A stretch of 64,000 bases of DNA from contig CAWFPP010000006.1 of assembly GCA_963817735.1 (NCBI GenBank), positions 1 through 64,000 of the forward strand, given 5' to 3'. The notes beneath the pieces are model-generated. The model did not search any database and was not told the DNA's origin. It was given only the letters and a program-made list of their open reading frames with translations. Source of the stretch: Bog-473 sp963817735 (lineage in GTDB: Bacteria > Actinomycetota > Acidimicrobiia > Acidimicrobiales > RAAP-2). Positions 7,587 through 17,007 of this stretch are shown in pieces (position 1 is the stretch's first letter; each line of letters opens with the position of its first letter). The position numbers were made by a program, and so were the translations under genes.

Positions 7587-8538
7587 GTGGGCAGGTTGGT
7601 CCTACGACGTCTGCTGAGCATCATTCCCGGTGTTGCTCATCGTCTCTTTCGCCATCTTCTTCTTGCTGGCGCTCGTTCCCGGTGACCCGGCGGTCACCTT
7701 GGCCGGCGGCGTGAGTGCCACGCCGGCGGAGATCGCCCGGGTCCGGGCGCAGTTGCACCTCAACGATCCGTTGCTGGTCCAGTACTGGCACTGGCTCACC
7801 GGGGCCGTGCGGGGAAATCTCGGAACCTCGCTCTCGACCGGCCAGTCGGTGAGCCAGCAGATCGCCGCAGCGGTTCCCGGTCACTTTCGGCCTGGTCGTG
7901 GCCTCAGCCATCGTGTCCCTCATCGTCGGCATACCCCTCGGCATCGTGTCGGGAGTTCGCCCCGGGGGAAGTCTCGACAGCCGGCGCCCGGACCTTCTCC
8001 ACGCTGGGGTTGGCCGTGCCGAGCTTCTGGCTGGCCATCATCCTGGTGTCGGTCTTCGCCGTGCACTGGAGGATCTTCCCGCCGACCGGGTACACGCGCC
8101 ATCACGGCATCCTTCACCGGTTGGCTCAAAGACATCACCCTGCCGGCGATCACCCTGGGCTTGTTGGTGGGGGCGACACTGGCCCGCCAGCTGCGAGCCT
8201 CGCTCATCGACGTTCTCGAGACGCCCTACGTCCGCACGGCCTGGGCCAAGGGGGGGACCCGCCGCTCGGTGCTGTTCGGCCATGCGCTCAAGAACGCCTC
8301 CATGCCGGTGGTGACGATCTTCGGCATCCAGATCGGCTACCTGCTCGGCGGCGCCGTGATCGTTGAGCAGATCTTCGCCATCCCGGGCCTCGGGACCTAC
8401 ATGCTGAGCGGCATCACCGACCACGACCTGCCGGTGGTCCAGGGGGTGGCCATCATCTTCGTCCTCTTCCAGATGGCCATGAGCCTTCTGGTCGACATCA
8501 GCTACGGCTACTTGAACCCCAAGGTGCGGGTGGCGTGA
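7587..8538 (+). pseudogene. Dipeptide ABC transporter permease DppB-like, frameshifted
   Basis: The start is GTG 7587 behind CTGGGGGAG, giving MGRLVLRRLLSIIP. The frame then changes near 7632 into VLLIVSFAIFFLLALVPGD, the hallmark N-terminus of DppB/OppB. More shifts near 7875, 7978 and 8098 pass through VASAIVSLIVGIPLGIVSG and AVPSFWLAIILVSVFAVHW. The end is ordinary, with RTAWAKGGTRRSVLFGHALK (the EAA-type cytoplasmic loop) and VEQIFAIPGLG. The stop TGA overlaps the next start in GTGA, so translational coupling was intended. The protein would form half of the inner membrane channel for peptides. Confidence 0.8.
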
Positions 8539-10577
8539 CGACGGTCGCCGAGTGACGTCGCCGCTGACGGGAAGGACGCGCACCGTCGTTGCGTCGGCTG
8601 GTGGGCGGAGCACCGGCGCCTGCAGCGCTTCCTGCGCAACGTCGGGGTCCTCTTGTCGATCGCCTGGCTGTTGCTCATGATCGTCTTCGCCTTCTTTGCC
8701 CCGTTGATCGCCCCCCACGATCCGAACGCCCAGAACCTGAGCCAGGCTTCGGCCGGGATCAGCGCCAGCCACTGGCTCGGGCACCGACGACCTGGGGCGC
8801 GACGTGCTCTCTCGCCTCATTTACGGCGCCCAGAGCTCCATGCAGGTGACCTTCGAGACGGTGGGCCTGGCCCTGGTCCTCGCGCTGGTCATCGGCCTCG
8901 TGGCCGGGTTCCGTGGTGGCTGGCTCGACTACCTCCTGATGCGGGGCGCCGACGCCGGCCTGGCCTTCCCGCCGCTCGTGCTCGCCCTGGCCGTCGTGGC
9001 CGTCGTCGGGACCTCGGTGAACGACGACGCCCTGGCGCTCGCCACTGGTCTTCGCGCCGGGCTTCGCCCGCTTCATCCGCGGCCAGACACTGGCCGTCAA
9101 GGAGGAGTCCTTCGTCGAGGCCTCGACCTCCATCGGCTCGTCTCCCATCCGCATCGTCATCGTGCGCATCCTCCCCAACGTCATGACCGGGCTGGTCGTC
9201 GGGATCGCCATCGCCCTCGGCTCCGCCCTGCTGGCCGAGTCCGGGCCTCGCCTTCCTGGGCCTCGGACCGCCTCCGCCCGCGGCCAGCTGGGGCGCCATG
9301 GTCCAGGAGGCCTACGACACGTCGCTCTTCACCCACCCGTGGTCCCTCGTTCCGGCCGGCCTGACCATCGTCTTGACAGTCCTCGCCTTCAACACGATCG
9401 GTGACTCCCTGCGCGACACGATCAGCGGGGCGACGGTCCGCTCGCGTCGCCAGCGTGGGGTCAAGCGCCAACGAGGCATCACCGCGGTCGTCCGGTCCGT
9501 TCAGCCCGTGGCGGTGGAAGCGGTGTCGCAGAACGGTGGCGATCGGGCGCTCCTCGAGGTCCGCGACCTGTGCGTCGAGTTCGAGACCGACGCCGGCCCG
9601 GTGCGGGTGGTCGACGATGTGTCCTTCGACGTCGGGGCCGGCAAGATCGTCGGGCTGGTCGGAGAGTCGGGCAGTGGCAAGACCGTCAGCTCGCTCGCCA
9701 TCCTGCGCCTCCTCCCCTCACCACCGGCCCAGATCGTCGGCGGCTCCATCCGCTTCGACGGGCGCGATCTGCTCGACATGGACTTCGACGAGCTGCGACG
9801 GATCCGCGGGCGAGACATCGCCATGGTCTTCCAGGATCCGCTGGCCAGCCTGGACCCGTCCTTCACCGTCGGCTACCAACTGATAGAGGCCATACGACTC
9901 CACGAGAAGGTGAGTCGAGCCGCCGCGCGGGACCGCGCGGCCAGGCTGCTCGAGGACGTGCACATCCCCGATCCGGTGCAACGCCTCTCCGCCTACCCGC
10001 ACCAACTCTCGGGCGGGATGCGCCAGCGGGTGATGATCGCCATGGCCCTCAGCTGCCACCCCCGCCTGCTCATCGCCGACGAGCCGACGACGGCGCTGGA
10101 CGTGACCGTCCAGGCCCAGATCGTCGAGCTCCTCAACGAGCTGCGCGAGACGCACGACCTGGCCGTGCTCTTCGTCACCCACGACCTGGCCCTGATCTCG
10201 GAGCTCTCCGACGAGGTCACCGTGATGTACGCCGGCCAGGTGGTCGAGCACGCCGCGACCGCCGATCTCTTCGCCCGTCCTCTTCATCCCTACACGGCCG
10301 CCCTCCTGGCTGCCTCCCCGGGCATCCGGCGGCCCCGCAGACCGTCAAGCGCTGATCGCCGGCCAGGTTCCCCAGGCCGGCCAGTTCCCGCTCGGGGTGC
10401 CGGTTCCATCCGCGCTGCGCCTATGCCGAGGACGCCTGTCGGAGCGAACCCGTCGCTGCTGATGGGGGCAGGCCGGGATCGCCAGAGCAGGTGTCTGCGG
10501 GTGGACGAGCTGACCTGCCCGGTGTCGGGTCCGACGTGGCGATCAGGCTGGGCGCCGACCCGGTGGCGACGCAGTGA
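8535..10577 (+). pseudogene. DppC-DppD fusion: peptide ABC permease joined to ATPase, frameshifted
   Basis: It begins at GTG 8535. The permease part reads SIAWLLLMIVFAFFAPLIAP, LGRDVLSRLIYGAQSSMQV, VKEESFVEASTSIGSSPIRI and FNTIGDSLRDTISG. It passes without a stop into a linker and then a complete ATPase: LVGESGSGKT (Walker A), HQLSGGMRQRVMIAMAL (signature), LLIADEPTTALD (Walker B) and FVTHDLAL (His switch). Permease/ATPase fusions of this transporter class are known in actinobacteria, so the join at about 9420-9540 is probably natural. Frame changes near 8556, 8780, 9045, 9242, 10335 and 10397 break both ends. The C-terminal oligo_HPY-like segment, with CRFHPRCAYAEDACR, is still readable in another frame. 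Confidence 0.8.
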
Positions 10578-11618
10578 CGAGCGACCTCGACACCGCCTCG
10601 GCGTCCGGCGTCGGGACGAGCAGGCTGTCGCCAAGCTCGTCGGCGTGTCCTGTGATTTCTCGGTCCGTCTTCCCGGACCGGGGGAAGGGGACGGTGCACG
10701 CCGTCGACGACGTGGATCTCACCGTCGTCACGCGGAAGGACGCTCGGGCTCGTCGGCGAGAGCGGCTCGGGCAAGTCGACCCTGGCCCGGCTGCTGCTTG
10801 CGCCTGATCAGCCCGACGTCCGGGCAGGTCGTGCTCGGCGGCGACGACATCACCCGTGTCAAGGGTGCCCGTCTGCGGACCTTGCGCCGGAAGATGCAGC
10901 TGGTCTTCCAGGATCCCTATTCCTCCTTCGATCCACTCGCCACCATCGGGTCGAGCGTGGGCGAGGCGCTCGCGGTCCACACCGAGCTCGGATCGCGCCA
11001 CACGTGAGCAACGGACGGCTGAACTGCTCGACCAGGTTCGTCTCCCGGCGTCTTTCGCCCGGCGCCGTCCACGCGAGGTCTCCGGCGGTCAGCTGCAGCG
11101 GGCGGCCATCGCCCGGGCCCTGGCCACCGAACCCGAGCTGCTGGCGCTCGACGAGCCGCTCAGCTCGCTGGACGTGGCGACCCAGGTGCAGATCGTCGAC
11201 CTCCTGGGCGACCTGCAGGACCGCCTGGGCATCGCCTACCTGTTCATCTCCCACGACCTCAATCTCGTGCGCTCTCTCAGCCACCGAGTGGCCGTCATGT
11301 ACCTCGGACGCATCGTCGAGGAAGGGCCGGTCGAGGAGCTCTTCAGCTCGGCCCGCCATCCCTACACCCAGGCCCTGCTCTCGGCTTCGCCCAGCATCGA
11401 CCCGGCCCGGCGGCGACTGCGGATCGTCCTGGAGGGCGACATCCCCTCTCCCATGAACCCACCGAGTGGCTGTCACTTCCGGACCCGCTGTCGCCACGCC
11501 ATGGAGGTGTGCGCGCGTCGAGGAGCCGACCGCGAGGGACATCGGCGGACTCACTGTGCGGTGTCACCTGATGGATCCGGCCCATCAACAAGAACTCGGT
11601 CGCACAACCCGTCCCTGA
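10574..11618 (+). pseudogene. Dipeptide ABC transporter ATPase DppF-like, frameshifted
   Basis: The start GTG 10574 overlaps the previous stop. Fragments in order are KLVGVSCDFSVRLPGPG, GTVHAVDDVDLTV, GESGSGKSTLARLLL (Walker A), RKMQLVFQDPYSSFDPLATI (Q loop), REVSGGQLQRAAIARALA (signature), LLALDEPLSSLDV (Walker B) and LFISHDLNLVR. The end is the oligo_HPY tail with CHFRTRCRHAMEVC. Frame changes lie near 10615, 10680, 10735, 10800, 11003 and 11515. The tail finishes as VEEPTARDIGGLTVRCHLMD and stops at 11616-11618. It would be the second ATPase of the importer. Confidence 0.8.
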
Positions 11619-11845
11619 GTGGTCACACGTCGGTGCCAGGGTCCGACGGCGGCTCGGGACGCGGAGACTTCGGCGCCGGAGCACCACACCTTCCGCTTGA
11701 AGCTCGTCCTACCCGGTACCTGCGCGATCTCATGGTGAGAACGCTGTCAGGATCTGCTCGAGCTCGCAGCGGCTGCCGTGACGCCGCAGACCGTCCAACT
11801 GAGTGAAACGAGTCGGTGAGAGCACAACCGTCAAGGGGCGGCGCC

Positions 11846-12988
11846 GTGGAACCCCAAAATGTCGATGTCCGGAGGAAACGGGTGCGAGTCGCCCCGACGG
11901 AACTTCTGATTGTCCAACCGACCAAATATTGCAATCTTGACTGCGATTATTGCTATCTCCCCGATCGCGGCGACTCTGGCCGCATGAGCGTGGACACGGT
12001 GAAGGCGATCGCGTCGTTCCTTGGAGGCATTGAGATTGCGGTTGAACCGCTCCAGGTGGCCTGGCATGCCGGAGAACCGCTGGCGGTTCGTCGCTCCTTC
12101 TACGAAGAGGCCTTCTCGATCCTTGCGGAAACACAGGGCTGTCCTCCGCTTCGGCATAGCCTTCAAACGAACGCGACGTTGGTCACAGACGAGTGGTGTG
12201 AGCTATTCAAGACATGGAGTGTTCATGTAGGAGTGAGCCTCGATGGACCAAAGTTCCTCCACGATGCGCATCGCAGAGATCGCCGAGGAGTCGGGTCTTA
12301 TGAGCGGGTGGTGGAGGGTGTACAGAGATTGCAGTCGCACGGCATCCGGCCATCGGTGATAGCGGTTCTTACTCGCGAATCTCTCAATCACGTGGACGAG
12401 ATTTGGAACTTCTTCAGAGATATGGGACTGAATCAACTGGGATTCAGCATTGAGGAAATGGATGGATGCCACAATTCGACCTCCCTTCGCATCCCCGAAT
12501 CCCGGGCCGCGTACTACTGGTTCATACGGAGACTCTTCGAACTGAGAGACCTTGAGCCAACGGTCTCAGTGCGAGAGTTGTCGGAACTCGAGGACTTCTT
12601 GTCGCTGCCACCGGGCACGGCTGTGCGGGGCACGGAGAACCAGGTTGGGGCAATCATCAGCATCGCTCGTGACGGTGGCATATCGACACTTTCGCCGGAG
12701 CTGCTCGGGATGGCACATCCGGACTACGGGGCCTTTTCGTGGGGCAACGTCTTCACTGATTCCTGGCTTGAAGTCACAGCGAATCCAGCACTTGTGCGGG
12801 TCGCATCATCGGTTGACGCGGGTGTAGCACGGTGCCTGCAAACCTGCAGCTACTTCTCAGTGTGTGGTGGCGGTGTGCCGAGCAACAAGCTGGGCGAACA
12901 TTCCACATTCGATTGCACCCAGACGAGTCAATGTGAGATCCGGATCATGGCTGGGACGGACGCTGCGCTCGATCATCTGGGGTGGTAG
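11846..12988 (+). CDS. Radical SAM/SPASM peptide maturase, GrrM/OscB-like
   Basis: The protein has 380 residues. I prefer GTG 11846, with AAGGGGC ahead of it, over GTG 11816. The N-terminus has LLIVQPTKYCNLDCDYCYLP: Cys29, Cys33 and Cys36 of the CxxxCxxC motif that binds the SAM-cleaving [4Fe-4S] cluster. AWHAGEPL and HSLQTNATLV follow the usual partial TIM-barrel order. The C-terminal SPASM region has CLQTCSYFSVCGGGVPSNKL and a later FDCTQTSQC, closely matching GrrM/OscB enzymes. These crosslink aromatic side chains in ribosomal peptides to make cyclophanes. No Gly-rich GrrA/OscA-type precursor is visible next to it. The gene is intact amid frameshifted neighbours, and its 3' end overlaps a convergent gene by 44 bp. 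Confidence 0.8.
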   Translation: MEPQNVDVRRKRVRVAPTELLIVQPTKYCNLDCDYCYLPDRGDSGRMSVDTVKAIASFLGGIEIAVEPLQVAWHAGEPLAVRRSFYEEAFSILAETQGCPPLRHSLQTNATLVTDEWCELFKTWSVHVGVSLDGPKFLHDAHRRDRRGVGSYERVVEGVQRLQSHGIRPSVIAVLTRESLNHVDEIWNFFRDMGLNQLGFSIEEMDGCHNSTSLRIPESRAAYYWFIRRLFELRDLEPTVSVRELSELEDFLSLPPGTAVRGTENQVGAIISIARDGGISTLSPELLGMAHPDYGAFSWGNVFTDSWLEVTANPALVRVASSVDAGVARCLQTCSYFSVCGGGVPSNKLGEHSTFDCTQTSQCEIRIMAGTDAALDHLGW

Positions 12989-13757
12989 CAATCGCTGAGG
13001 GTTTTGGGATCGGAACACCCGTAGAGCTGGGGTCCGTCTGCTCGATCCATTCGTCAACACCCTTTAGGCAGCTTATCGTGCGCTCCCAATCGTCTCCCGA
13101 TGCATCAGTGACCTGTACCTTCATCAAGACGTCCTCAAGCACGTTTACTGCTTCCCTGTCGAACGCTGCGACTTCCTGACCGTCTCCTACGCTTTGCACA
13201 GATGCAAACGGCGCACCGGGTCCAAGAAGCTCGAGTGCAACGTTCACTCCCCAGCCCAGATGGAGCGCCTCGAGGCGCTCTTTTGCGCCATCAAAATCGA
13301 CCCAGGATGGGGTGTCCAGGCCTGAGCCTTCTGACGAGATTGAACTCTTGGGGTGGACTTGGTAACTGGTGCCGAGTAGTACACAGTGCCCCGCTCCACC
13401 ATTGAAGAGCACAACGGACCAGCATGCACGACTCTTGAGCAACGTGCTGCTTTGGGTTTCACGGCCGACCCACCCGAGGGCCGGGCTCACCGAGCGAGCA
13501 AACTGCTGTCGGGTGAGGATGAGACCAGCAAGCACGCCTGCCATGGTTGCAGCAGTTGCCACGCCGAGGATCGAGAGGCGCCACGGCCAGCCCACTGGCT
13601 TCCCCGTATGCACGTTGGCGCGAACAATTTCCCAGATGAGGTCCGCCAACAACAACCCGAGGATTACTGCTGGGAGGAGGACAAAGAGGCGACTGTACCG
13701 GATTCGTTGGGTAGTCTTGGCGGAGTCTTTCGGGTTGCGTAGGGCCACAGAGGGCAT
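12945..13757 (-). CDS. Membrane protein of unknown function
   Basis: This 270-residue protein starts at ATG 13757. Two strong helices lie near residues 24-45 (LFVLLPAVILGLLLADLIW) and 60-81 (LSILGVATAATMAGVLAGLI). The remaining 190 residues look soluble and contain CWSVVLFNGGAGHCVLLGTS and a long acidic helix-rich segment (EDVLMKVQVTDASGDDWER). I recognise no family. It converges on the radical SAM gene with a 44-bp tail overlap and shares its lower GC content, so the two may have arrived together, though they cannot share a transcript. Confidence 0.6.
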   Translation of the reverse strand: MPSVALRNPKDSAKTTQRIRYSRLFVLLPAVILGLLLADLIWEIVRANVHTGKPVGWPWRLSILGVATAATMAGVLAGLILTRQQFARSVSPALGWVGRETQSSTLLKSRACWSVVLFNGGAGHCVLLGTSYQVHPKSSISSEGSGLDTPSWVDFDGAKERLEALHLGWGVNVALELLGPGAPFASVQSVGDGQEVAAFDREAVNVLEDVLMKVQVTDASGDDWERTISCLKGVDEWIEQTDPSSTGVPIPKPSAIATTPDDRAQRPSQP

Positions 13758-14166
13758 TCTGCATCATGCGAGTCGGAAGGCAAGGGAATGTGTCCACAAG
13801 GGATGTGCTCTGAGCTAGCGAGGCTGAATCAATGGAAGAAGTACAAAGGGAACCAGTGATCGACTCCCAGGATTCGGACACAGGCAGAAGGATTGATCGA
13901 GCGCGCGCCGCGAGATCCGGAGCCCGTCTCGAGGAAGAGGAGGAGAGCGCGTCCCTCTTCAAGATGGCACTCGGTTCAGAAGCGATCCGGTTCCGTATCA
14001 AGTCGCTACTCGGTTTGTCAGCCGTCCTGCATAGGCCTTTCGGCTCGAAGAGGGGCCACCTATTTCACTGCGGAGCTTCAGTTGAGTCGCGTTCATTTTG
14101 ATCGCCGATAGATTTGACACATCGAATATCACAACGAGCCTCCTGATGTGATCTTCGCAATGTCTT
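13758..14166. other. Intergenic stretch with one doubtful plus-strand frame
   Basis: A plus-strand frame at 13832-14101 could encode 89 residues starting MEEVQREPVIDSQDSDTG. It has no recognised domain and no good ribosome-binding site, and its codon use is unconvincing. Nothing else is seen here. It lies between the divergent start of the membrane protein and the end of the esterase. Confidence 0.3.
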
Positions 14167-15121
14167 TCAGGCGTTGAGGTGATCACCGAGGAACTGGAGC
14201 GAGGGCGGTTCCTGTGACGTGAAGAACGGCCCTGTGTGGCAGCCCTGCGACAGGATCACGTTCGCCGACTTGGGCAGAGCGGCTGCGAGGGCGAGTACGC
14301 CGGGATGGAACGGATCGTCGTTGCCGGAAGCGACACGAACGGCGTATGTTCGAAAGTGCATCAGTGTGGGTCACGGCATCGTCGTCTGCGAAGTCGGCCG
14401 CTGATGCATAGGCGCCTGGGTTCGCATTCTGTGCTTCTTGGTAACTCGTCCATATCGCAGGACTGATGGCGGCGATGGCACGAATCAGTTCCGGGTATTT
14501 TTCCGCCAGCAGGATCGCTCCGTATCCGCCCATCGAGATGCCCATGGCGGCGATCTTCCGTGGGCTCTTCCCGAGGTTCATCCTCTGGCAGAGGGGAATC
14601 AGCTCGGAGATGACCATCTCCATCGGGTTGTCACCCGGATGGGGATTCCAGTAGCCGCCCCCGCCATCGACCGTGACCAAGGCCATCGGTGGCAGCGGGT
14701 GCCCGTCGACCACGAGGGCGACTGCCTCGTTGGGCGACATGCCGGTCAAGGCGTTGGTGTGGTTGGCTCCGTAGCCATGGAGCATGACGATCAGCGGTAG
14801 GGGAGTGCCGGGCTCGACTCCCGGTGGCCAGGCGACGGTGTAGCCGACCGTGCGGTTTCGGGCATGGGAGTGAAACGAGCCCGACAGCGTGTGTCCGAGA
14901 GTGGCGGCGAAAGCTGGGGTAGGGCCGGAAACGGAACACCCCCCCTCGAGCTGGTCCAGCGCCTGCTTTCCGGGTAGGACCCCGTGGGAGACGAGCTCGA
15001 CACCGGCGGCCCCGGCCAGGACGACTCCGGCAACACCCCCGAGCCCCGCGGCCAAGATCCGCCGTCGGGTCCAACGCGTCTGGCTCGGCGTGCCGTCCTC
15101 ACTCTGGGTGTGCGGGTCCAT
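14167..15121 (-). pseudogene. Tat-exported alpha/beta-hydrolase (esterase D/PHB depolymerase-like), frameshifted near the C-terminus
   Basis: From ATG 15121 (GTG 15187 is possible) the protein opens with a twin-arginine signal, RWTRRRILAAGLGG. The hydrolase core follows: PLIVMLHGYGANHTN (oxyanion region) and AAMGISMGGYGAILLAEKYP with the nucleophile Ser in GISMGG, as in S-formylglutathione hydrolase and depolymerase-like esterases. The frame breaks near 14345. The proper end continues in another frame as RVASGNDDPFHPG, with the acid Asp region, and SQGCHTGPFF, with the likely catalytic His. The native end is at 14167. Without the single indel it is a normal enzyme of about 318 residues. Its substrate is unknown. 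Confidence 0.65.
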
Positions 15122-15155
15122 AGCGAGAGTGGAGCGATGATCTCGGTTGAGCTCT

Positions 15156-16170
15156 TCAGCCGGGGGAGAGTTGGCTGGTGCCGGCACCCACTCTGCGAAC
15201 GGCCAGCCCGGTCAACGCCATCGCCAACACGATGGCCACGAGGTCGACGAGGTCGATGGCGCCGATGTGGAAGAGGTTGCTCGGTCCCGGACCGCCGTCG
15301 AACACCCACATGCCGGCGCCGGTGAAGAACGCCGCCATAGCCAGAGTGGCACCCAGCGTCAGGCGCCTCTCGTAGAGAAGGACGCCGGAGGAAAGCTCCA
15401 GTCGGCGGACCAGCTTCGCCGAGCCGACGAGAAGGGAGGTGAGGGCGAGCGGGCTCAAGACCCATCCAGCCGACCTCAGTGGCGGGGAAGCCGCCGAGTG
15501 CGGCGGGATGAGCCCAGTACGAGGTCACGAACAGCGTGGAAGCCCATGCGTAGGCGGCGACGCCGCCCGGGACGATGCCCTGACGGGACCATGGGTGTCC
15601 ACCCGTGCCCGGCCAGCCGTTGGCGAAGTGGTGCGTCCCGACGACGAGGACGGCGATGCCGCCGATCGTCAACAGCAGCGGAGCCCAGAGGTCGGTGACC
15701 CGACCTCGTACGAGCCTGCGCCCGACGGACCAGAGGACCGGAGCGGCGGCAGCAAGGCACATCAGGGCAAACACGACGATTGCCGCAGACATGACGAACA
15801 TGGCCCACGACGTCGACACTGTGTTCGGCGATGACCACTGCCACCCGATGGTGAGCTGGGACCACATGGCGAGCGCGAAGACGATGAAGATCGACAGGGC
15901 GCCGCCGACGGCGATGAGGCTGCGTCGTTCGGCGTCCTCGTGGTCGAGGGGCTGACCGCCCAGGCCGGCGGCAGCGGATCTCGCCATCATGCCGTGGCGC
16001 GCGATATCGAGCGTCCGGCGCAGTGAGGAGGGCCGCTCTTGGATGTCGGAGAGCAACAGTTCGACGAACTCATCGCCGTAGCGGGTGCGCCATTCCTTCG
16101 GGTACCAGCGGAGATGTCGACGGGACCTGCTGCGGACATCCGATTCCGTCCTCCTCATGCCGGCCCCCAC
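15156..16170 (-). pseudogene. Polytopic membrane protein behind a PadR gene, frameshifted
   Basis: The N-terminus reads HLRWYPKEWRTRYGDEFVEL and then SLRRTLDIARHGM, an opening common to actinobacterial membrane proteins encoded with PadR regulators. Helices follow around IAVGGALSIFIVFALAMWS, FVMSAAIVVFALMCLAAAAP, LLLTIGGIAVLVVGTHH and VAAYAWASTLFVTSYWAH. Near 15465 the frame changes, and the last helices continue as LGATLAMAAFFTGAGMWVF and DLVAIVLAMALTGLAVRRV to the stop at 15156. The length would be about 338 residues. The start at 16170 overlaps the PadR gene by 16 bp, so this is one operon. The role is unknown; such pairs often form regulated permease or sensor modules. Confidence 0.6.
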
Positions 16171-16532
16171 GTCCCGGCGAGGCGGCGCAGCCCAAGGTCG
16201 GCGATGCGTCGCTGGGCGGCCAAGTGGCTGCGTAGGGCTTCGGCGCCAACGGCAGTCAGCTTGTAGGGGCGACGGCGATCATCACTCTCGACCGACGCAA
16301 TCAAGCCCTGACCCTCCAGCCGGCTGAGCGCTTCGTACAGCGTGCCCGGGGCCAGTCGGACGTCAGCGAACCGCTCGATGTCCTTGGTGAGGGCGTAGCC
16401 GTGCTTGGGGCCTTCGGCCAGGCTCGAGAGGATCAGGGTGGCCGGCCCCGCGTAGCGACCGAACCCGGAGAAGCGCCCGTCTGCCTGTGGTGCTCGAGGC
16501 CCGCCGGGCTTGTTCTGCGGCATGCGACACAC
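16155..16532 (-). CDS. PadR-family transcriptional regulator
   Basis: This 125-residue protein carries a complete PadR winged helix: ATLILSSLAEGPKHGYALTK, then LAPGTLYEALSRLEGQGLIA and the wing SDDRRRPYKLTAVG. The C-terminal helix (ALRSHLAAQRRIADLGLRRL) would dimerise. PadR proteins repress adjacent membrane or transporter genes and respond to small molecules. It overlaps the following membrane-protein gene by 16 bp. Three direct repeats immediately upstream (16537-16574) are a plausible self-operator. Confidence 0.85.
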   Translation of the reverse strand: MCRMPQNKPGGPRAPQADGRFSGFGRYAGPATLILSSLAEGPKHGYALTKDIERFADVRLAPGTLYEALSRLEGQGLIASVESDDRRRPYKLTAVGAEALRSHLAAQRRIADLGLRRLAGTWGPA

Positions 16533-16536
16533 CCTA

Positions 16537-16574
16537 TATCGGCGGACGATCTATCGGCAACCGGTTTATTCGGC
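16537..16574. promoter_or_regulatory. TATCGGC direct repeats at 15-bp spacing upstream of padR
   Basis: TATCGGC occurs at 16537 and 16552, and TATTCGGC at 16567, an exact 15-bp period. They start 5 bp upstream of the PadR start codon and lie in the 129-bp divergent region shared with the EACC1-like operon. The regular spacing suggests an operator array. Confidence 0.4.
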
Positions 16575-16661
16575 AAGGGTCGGCGAGGTCGGACATAGTA
16601 GTTGCCGACGGGGTTGGCTCACCTCCTCCGGAGAGCCAAAACAGCATGAAGTGGAGGAATC

Positions 16662-17006
16662 GTGCGAGTCCAAGTCGAGGGCGATCTAGAAGCGATCGAG
16701 TCCCTTTCCTCAGAACTCTCTTCCTTGCAGGCCGGCGTCGAAAAGACCGACGTCTCACGAGACTTGACCCAGCAGAAGTTCGGTTTCGTCGATGCGTCGG
16801 CGATCATCACGACGGTTTCGGGACTTCTCGAGCTCGCAACAGCGCTCAAGGGTTGTGCCGATCGCTTCTTCAGGCGGCACAAGAAGGAGAAGCCGCAGAT
16901 ATTGCGGCTGCGATCCGCAGTTGGCCTTGTCGTAGTCGAGCTGACACCGGGCACGACTCTTGAGCAACTGCTGCAAACACTGTCTCCACTGACGGCGATC
17001 GATTGA
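16662..17006 (+). CDS. Small EACC1-like protein (conflict-system constant component, tentative)
   Basis: This 114-residue protein starts at GTG 16662 behind GTGGAGGAATC, a strong ribosome-binding site. The order is a strand (RVQVEGD), a helix (LEAIESLSSELSSLQAGV), a variable loop, a hydrophobic helix (SAIITTVSGLLELATALKG), a basic segment (RRHKKEK), a strand pair (ILRLRSAVGLVVVEL) and a short last helix. This is the layout of effector-associated constant component 1 (EACC1), a small partner of varied effectors in actinobacterial conflict systems. The match is by layout and local pattern only. Its stop is one base before the start of the HExxH gene, so the two are translationally coupled. Confidence 0.5.
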   Translation: MRVQVEGDLEAIESLSSELSSLQAGVEKTDVSRDLTQQKFGFVDASAIITTVSGLLELATALKGCADRFFRRHKKEKPQILRLRSAVGLVVVELTPGTTLEQLLQTLSPLTAID

Positions 17007-17007
17007 G

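Noticed and set aside
5555..11618. Programmed frameshifting as the explanation for the broken transporter genes
   Set aside because: There are too many shifts, in both directions, without slippery heptamers at the break points.
11619..11738. 39-codon frame as a cyclophane precursor (ends HHTFRLKLVLPGTCAISW)
   Set aside because: It has no leader-like conserved region, no aromatic-x-x repeat and no Gly-rich core; it probably arises by chance after the dppF stop.
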